A DNA stretch of 36,530 bases. Source: JABDGC01 sp964466595 (GTDB lineage: Bacteria > Pseudomonadota > Gammaproteobacteria > DSM-16500). The position numbers and the translations under genes are program-made. Location of the stretch: the NCBI GenBank assembly GCA_964466595.1, contig CAYXNR010000022.1:1-36530 (forward strand), read 5' to 3'. Below the pieces are notes generated by a model, which worked only from the letters and a program-made list of their open reading frames with translations, searched no databases and was not told the origin of the DNA. How positions within the stretch are numbered: position 1 is the first letter of the stretch; the number at the start of each line of letters is the position of its first letter. Positions 35,701 through 36,530 of the stretch are shown here, in pieces.

Positions 35701-36298
35701 AAGCCTCCCAATCGGTACCATGCTTAATGTCGAAATCATCTAAAATGGCATCAATTTTTTTCTTATCTATTTTTAAAAATTTGGGTTGGACTACTGTTTT
35801 ACCCATAACTGTAAGTCTTGCTTCTTTTTTGCCATCGCGGAATAAAGTATAATCCTCACCTTTCCCAGTTTTTGCAGGCCCTTTAATGCACTGTCTGCTC
35901 TTGTTCCCAATATAAATAAGCTGCTTGAGCTCATCCTGATAATAACAGATAGCATGTTTCCCCTTTTCACTTTTTGCATACTCCTCGGCTTCAGAAGGCG
36001 TATTAAACTTTATTAATTTATAGCCCTGGAGAGATTTAATTTTTTCAATTAAGGCTTTTATTTTTTCCAGAAACTCTGATAGTTTTTTCTGAAACTCTGA
36101 TAGTTGAGAGCTAGGCTCTTCTTCCTCTTTTCTTTCATCTTGATTAGCTTTGTAAATTCTTTCCACCTCATCAGCCACTTCTTCTAAGATTTTAATCAGG
36201 GGCTCCCAATCTCCCTTAATTTTTTTTATAACAGCTTGCATGTTTTCTGACTTGATCAGGTCATAGAGGGCTTCCGTGAAGGTGAAAAAATTAGGCAT
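32765..36298 (-). CDS. Giant Lys/Glu-rich coiled-coil protein, candidate secreted effector
   Basis: This intact 1177-residue ORF starts at an ATG with GAGG about 8 bases upstream. It has no signal peptide and no transmembrane segment. Composition is strongly Lys/Glu/Leu-rich, with long predicted coiled-coil stretches (about 60-95, 490-560 and 985-1040) and an acidic run EEEEEKDE near 545. The N-terminus (FTFTEALYDLIKSENMQAVI) and four related segments in the last 350 residues look like divergent helical repeats. A small non-helical region near residues 95-175 (YKLIKFNTPSEAEEYAK, HAICYYQDELKQLIYIGNKS) may be a separate domain. No catalytic motif is recognised. Size, composition and solitary placement resemble Dot/Icm effectors of Legionellales, which is inference only. 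It is more AT-rich than its neighbours, compatible with transfer. Confidence 0.7.
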   Translation of the reverse strand: MPNFFTFTEALYDLIKSENMQAVIKKIKGDWEPLIKILEEVADEVERIYKANQDERKEEEEPSSQLSEFQKKLSEFLEKIKALIEKIKSLQGYKLIKFNTPSEAEEYAKSEKGKHAICYYQDELKQLIYIGNKSRQCIKGPAKTGKGEDYTLFRDGKKEARLTVMGKTVVQPKFLKIDKKKIDAILDDFDIKHGTDWEAYQEIIKKISPMLHEFDNLHLQNKLIKKFEALNWKEILKKFEENKLNLLSLPFMEQADKNLIMDIYKNAKDKMKEWLDENHFNSLSADEKAMTLALMELYNEGLKKIYVAVRAFEKKMNRKEGFLLAKPLFDDKSLIQLGEELSKAYKASMATAGYTTLVDTALKNQSPQQAVEKNADSSFEQVQTAEDFRFATLAALRQRYAEFLKLKKKLKSQQPESADPFPKANIKETIQAAQKAILEVDKVLQTAIDKTVYRAYFLPKSTLQKMKEQEQGWIKIDNKWIEKEKVEKEPENVDPWLRDAGYAFMQVKKIISRIKALQAEIAEKKEEEEEKDENKKTNTPFSHLAKRAKLVDELAAAGLELTGALNKIKNNPYLQKLRATALEEVDDKVKESFTQINTAIKKFHTDFKQNVDAIDLLFNNLPLDKNEELKNIFRGVTALSTKLKNFLAVKEEIDEKSVFNVLAFTINNFSEIETVLRDLAAILDLLPHIPREKLPKLAEKINGVIEQVLLFGDRLEIELSLKKGYLTDKLDPSIRQFHEKLFQAGYVFKKEKQYPYSLAIRKQREDLLAREDISRFHKELIKRREWPENKSKKRNQQEIHEEIIKAVEAHMQSLHEKSSHSTKLKKKIELLGTLLNFKNTDLSTRLEQFKLEYPNEVSLLMKSDTGDLLRQLEYNEKNISQQDIFQSLQIHLAGLKKQRNSYFLNANLLEKRISACETLHALLKENNLEHALLDLQHFDPEKYKLLKNHDSVLLNKIKLMNAALGEEERLMTVIGKAKLSPPLPLEVKKDVSELKDLNEDLFKLNQQIEDKIAQLQNKFVKWNNDLLRLKLLEELKKEVKNNSVEDAIQIIKGKDKHAYLLFQGTVGRMMEEISHSRMSPEDLTRRIEHTIEVLSGKKYEKYFLVFNRSQSEREKIDEHIKALRSLQQALVKQRPEELIQSLTEGQRKVLQRYEPVLLNDLMKFHGLDKGRPERLAP

Positions 36299-36476
36299 AC
36301 ACCGACCTCAATTTTATTATATTTAAAGTATAGATGATTCTTTCTTTATTACTTTATTAATATAATCAATGAGGTAGAGCATAAATCACCAGTAAGTATT
36401 TGCTTAATCCCTTACTCTGTCATGCCAGCACGCTTTTACATTGGTATCTACACAAGTGCGGGCTGGTTAATTTTTA

Positions 36477-36512
36477 GTAGGGTGGATTAGGCGCTTTTTG
36501 CCGTAATCCACC
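36477..36512. repeat. REP-like palindromic repeat
   Basis: A GTAG leader is followed by GGTGGATTA-GGC, a short T-rich loop, and GCC-G-TAATCCACC, forming a stem of about 12 pairs with one bulge. A related half-unit (TGGCGGATTACG) follows at the window edge. GTAG/stem repeats of this kind are typical of REP sequences moved by RAYT (Y1) transposases. An imperfect inverted repeat (CCAGCACGC / GTGCGGGCTGG) lies just before it at 36425-36466. Confidence 0.65.
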
Positions 36513-36530
36513 AAAAATGGCGGATTACGA

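Overview
The window is a compact, moderately AT-rich chromosome segment from a gammaproteobacterium. The gene content (RsmA-ApaH, FolA, PepP-UbiH, TrxA-Rho, GroESL, TopA-Smg-DprA) and the mix of housekeeping genes with a very large Lys/Glu-rich coiled-coil protein suggest the Legionellales, possibly Coxiellaceae-like. That placement is inference from protein character, not a computed phylogeny. Genes are tightly packed, with several 4-base overlaps in tandem or convergent pairs. No tRNA, rRNA or CRISPR array was seen, and no gene-free stretch exceeds about 260 bases.

Left part (1-8408, minus strand): one apparent operon runs dsbD > gshA > gshB > dprA > smg > topA, with a small unknown ORF after topA. 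It joins periplasmic disulfide reduction and glutathione synthesis to DNA uptake/recombination and supercoiling. The divergent groES-groEL operon follows (8666-10675). Its control region packs a sigma70-type promoter, a CIRCE operator and a sigma32-type promoter into about 70 bases, and it ends in a strong intrinsic terminator.

Middle (10755-18126) is the most accessory-looking stretch. It holds a DUF4143-type AAA ATPase behind two tandem 20-bp palindromes, a site-2 protease, a small secreted protein broken by two compensating frameshifts at a G run and a C10 run, a ZIP metal transporter, HemW and malate dehydrogenase. Next come a flavoprotein fragment interrupted by a 104-bp MITE-like inverted-repeat element, a HigBA toxin-antitoxin pair with a candidate palindromic operator, and an outer-membrane beta-barrel protein at the end of a pncB-trmB operon.

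Right part (18149-36530): trmB, pncB, a Sel1-repeat lipoprotein, rsmA, apaH and folA are followed by a pepP-ubiH-(ACP/FAAL/PlsC)-MFS operon, then trxA, rho, a repeat-bearing coiled-coil membrane protein, a Dps ferritin and a 1177-residue coiled-coil protein on the minus strand that is a candidate secreted effector. The most unusual system is the 939-residue fusion of an acyl carrier domain, a fatty-acyl-AMP ligase and a PlsC-type acyltransferase beside a UMF1-family transporter. It resembles the logic of the enterobacterial Aas/LplT lysophospholipid re-acylation pair, but is built from different parts.
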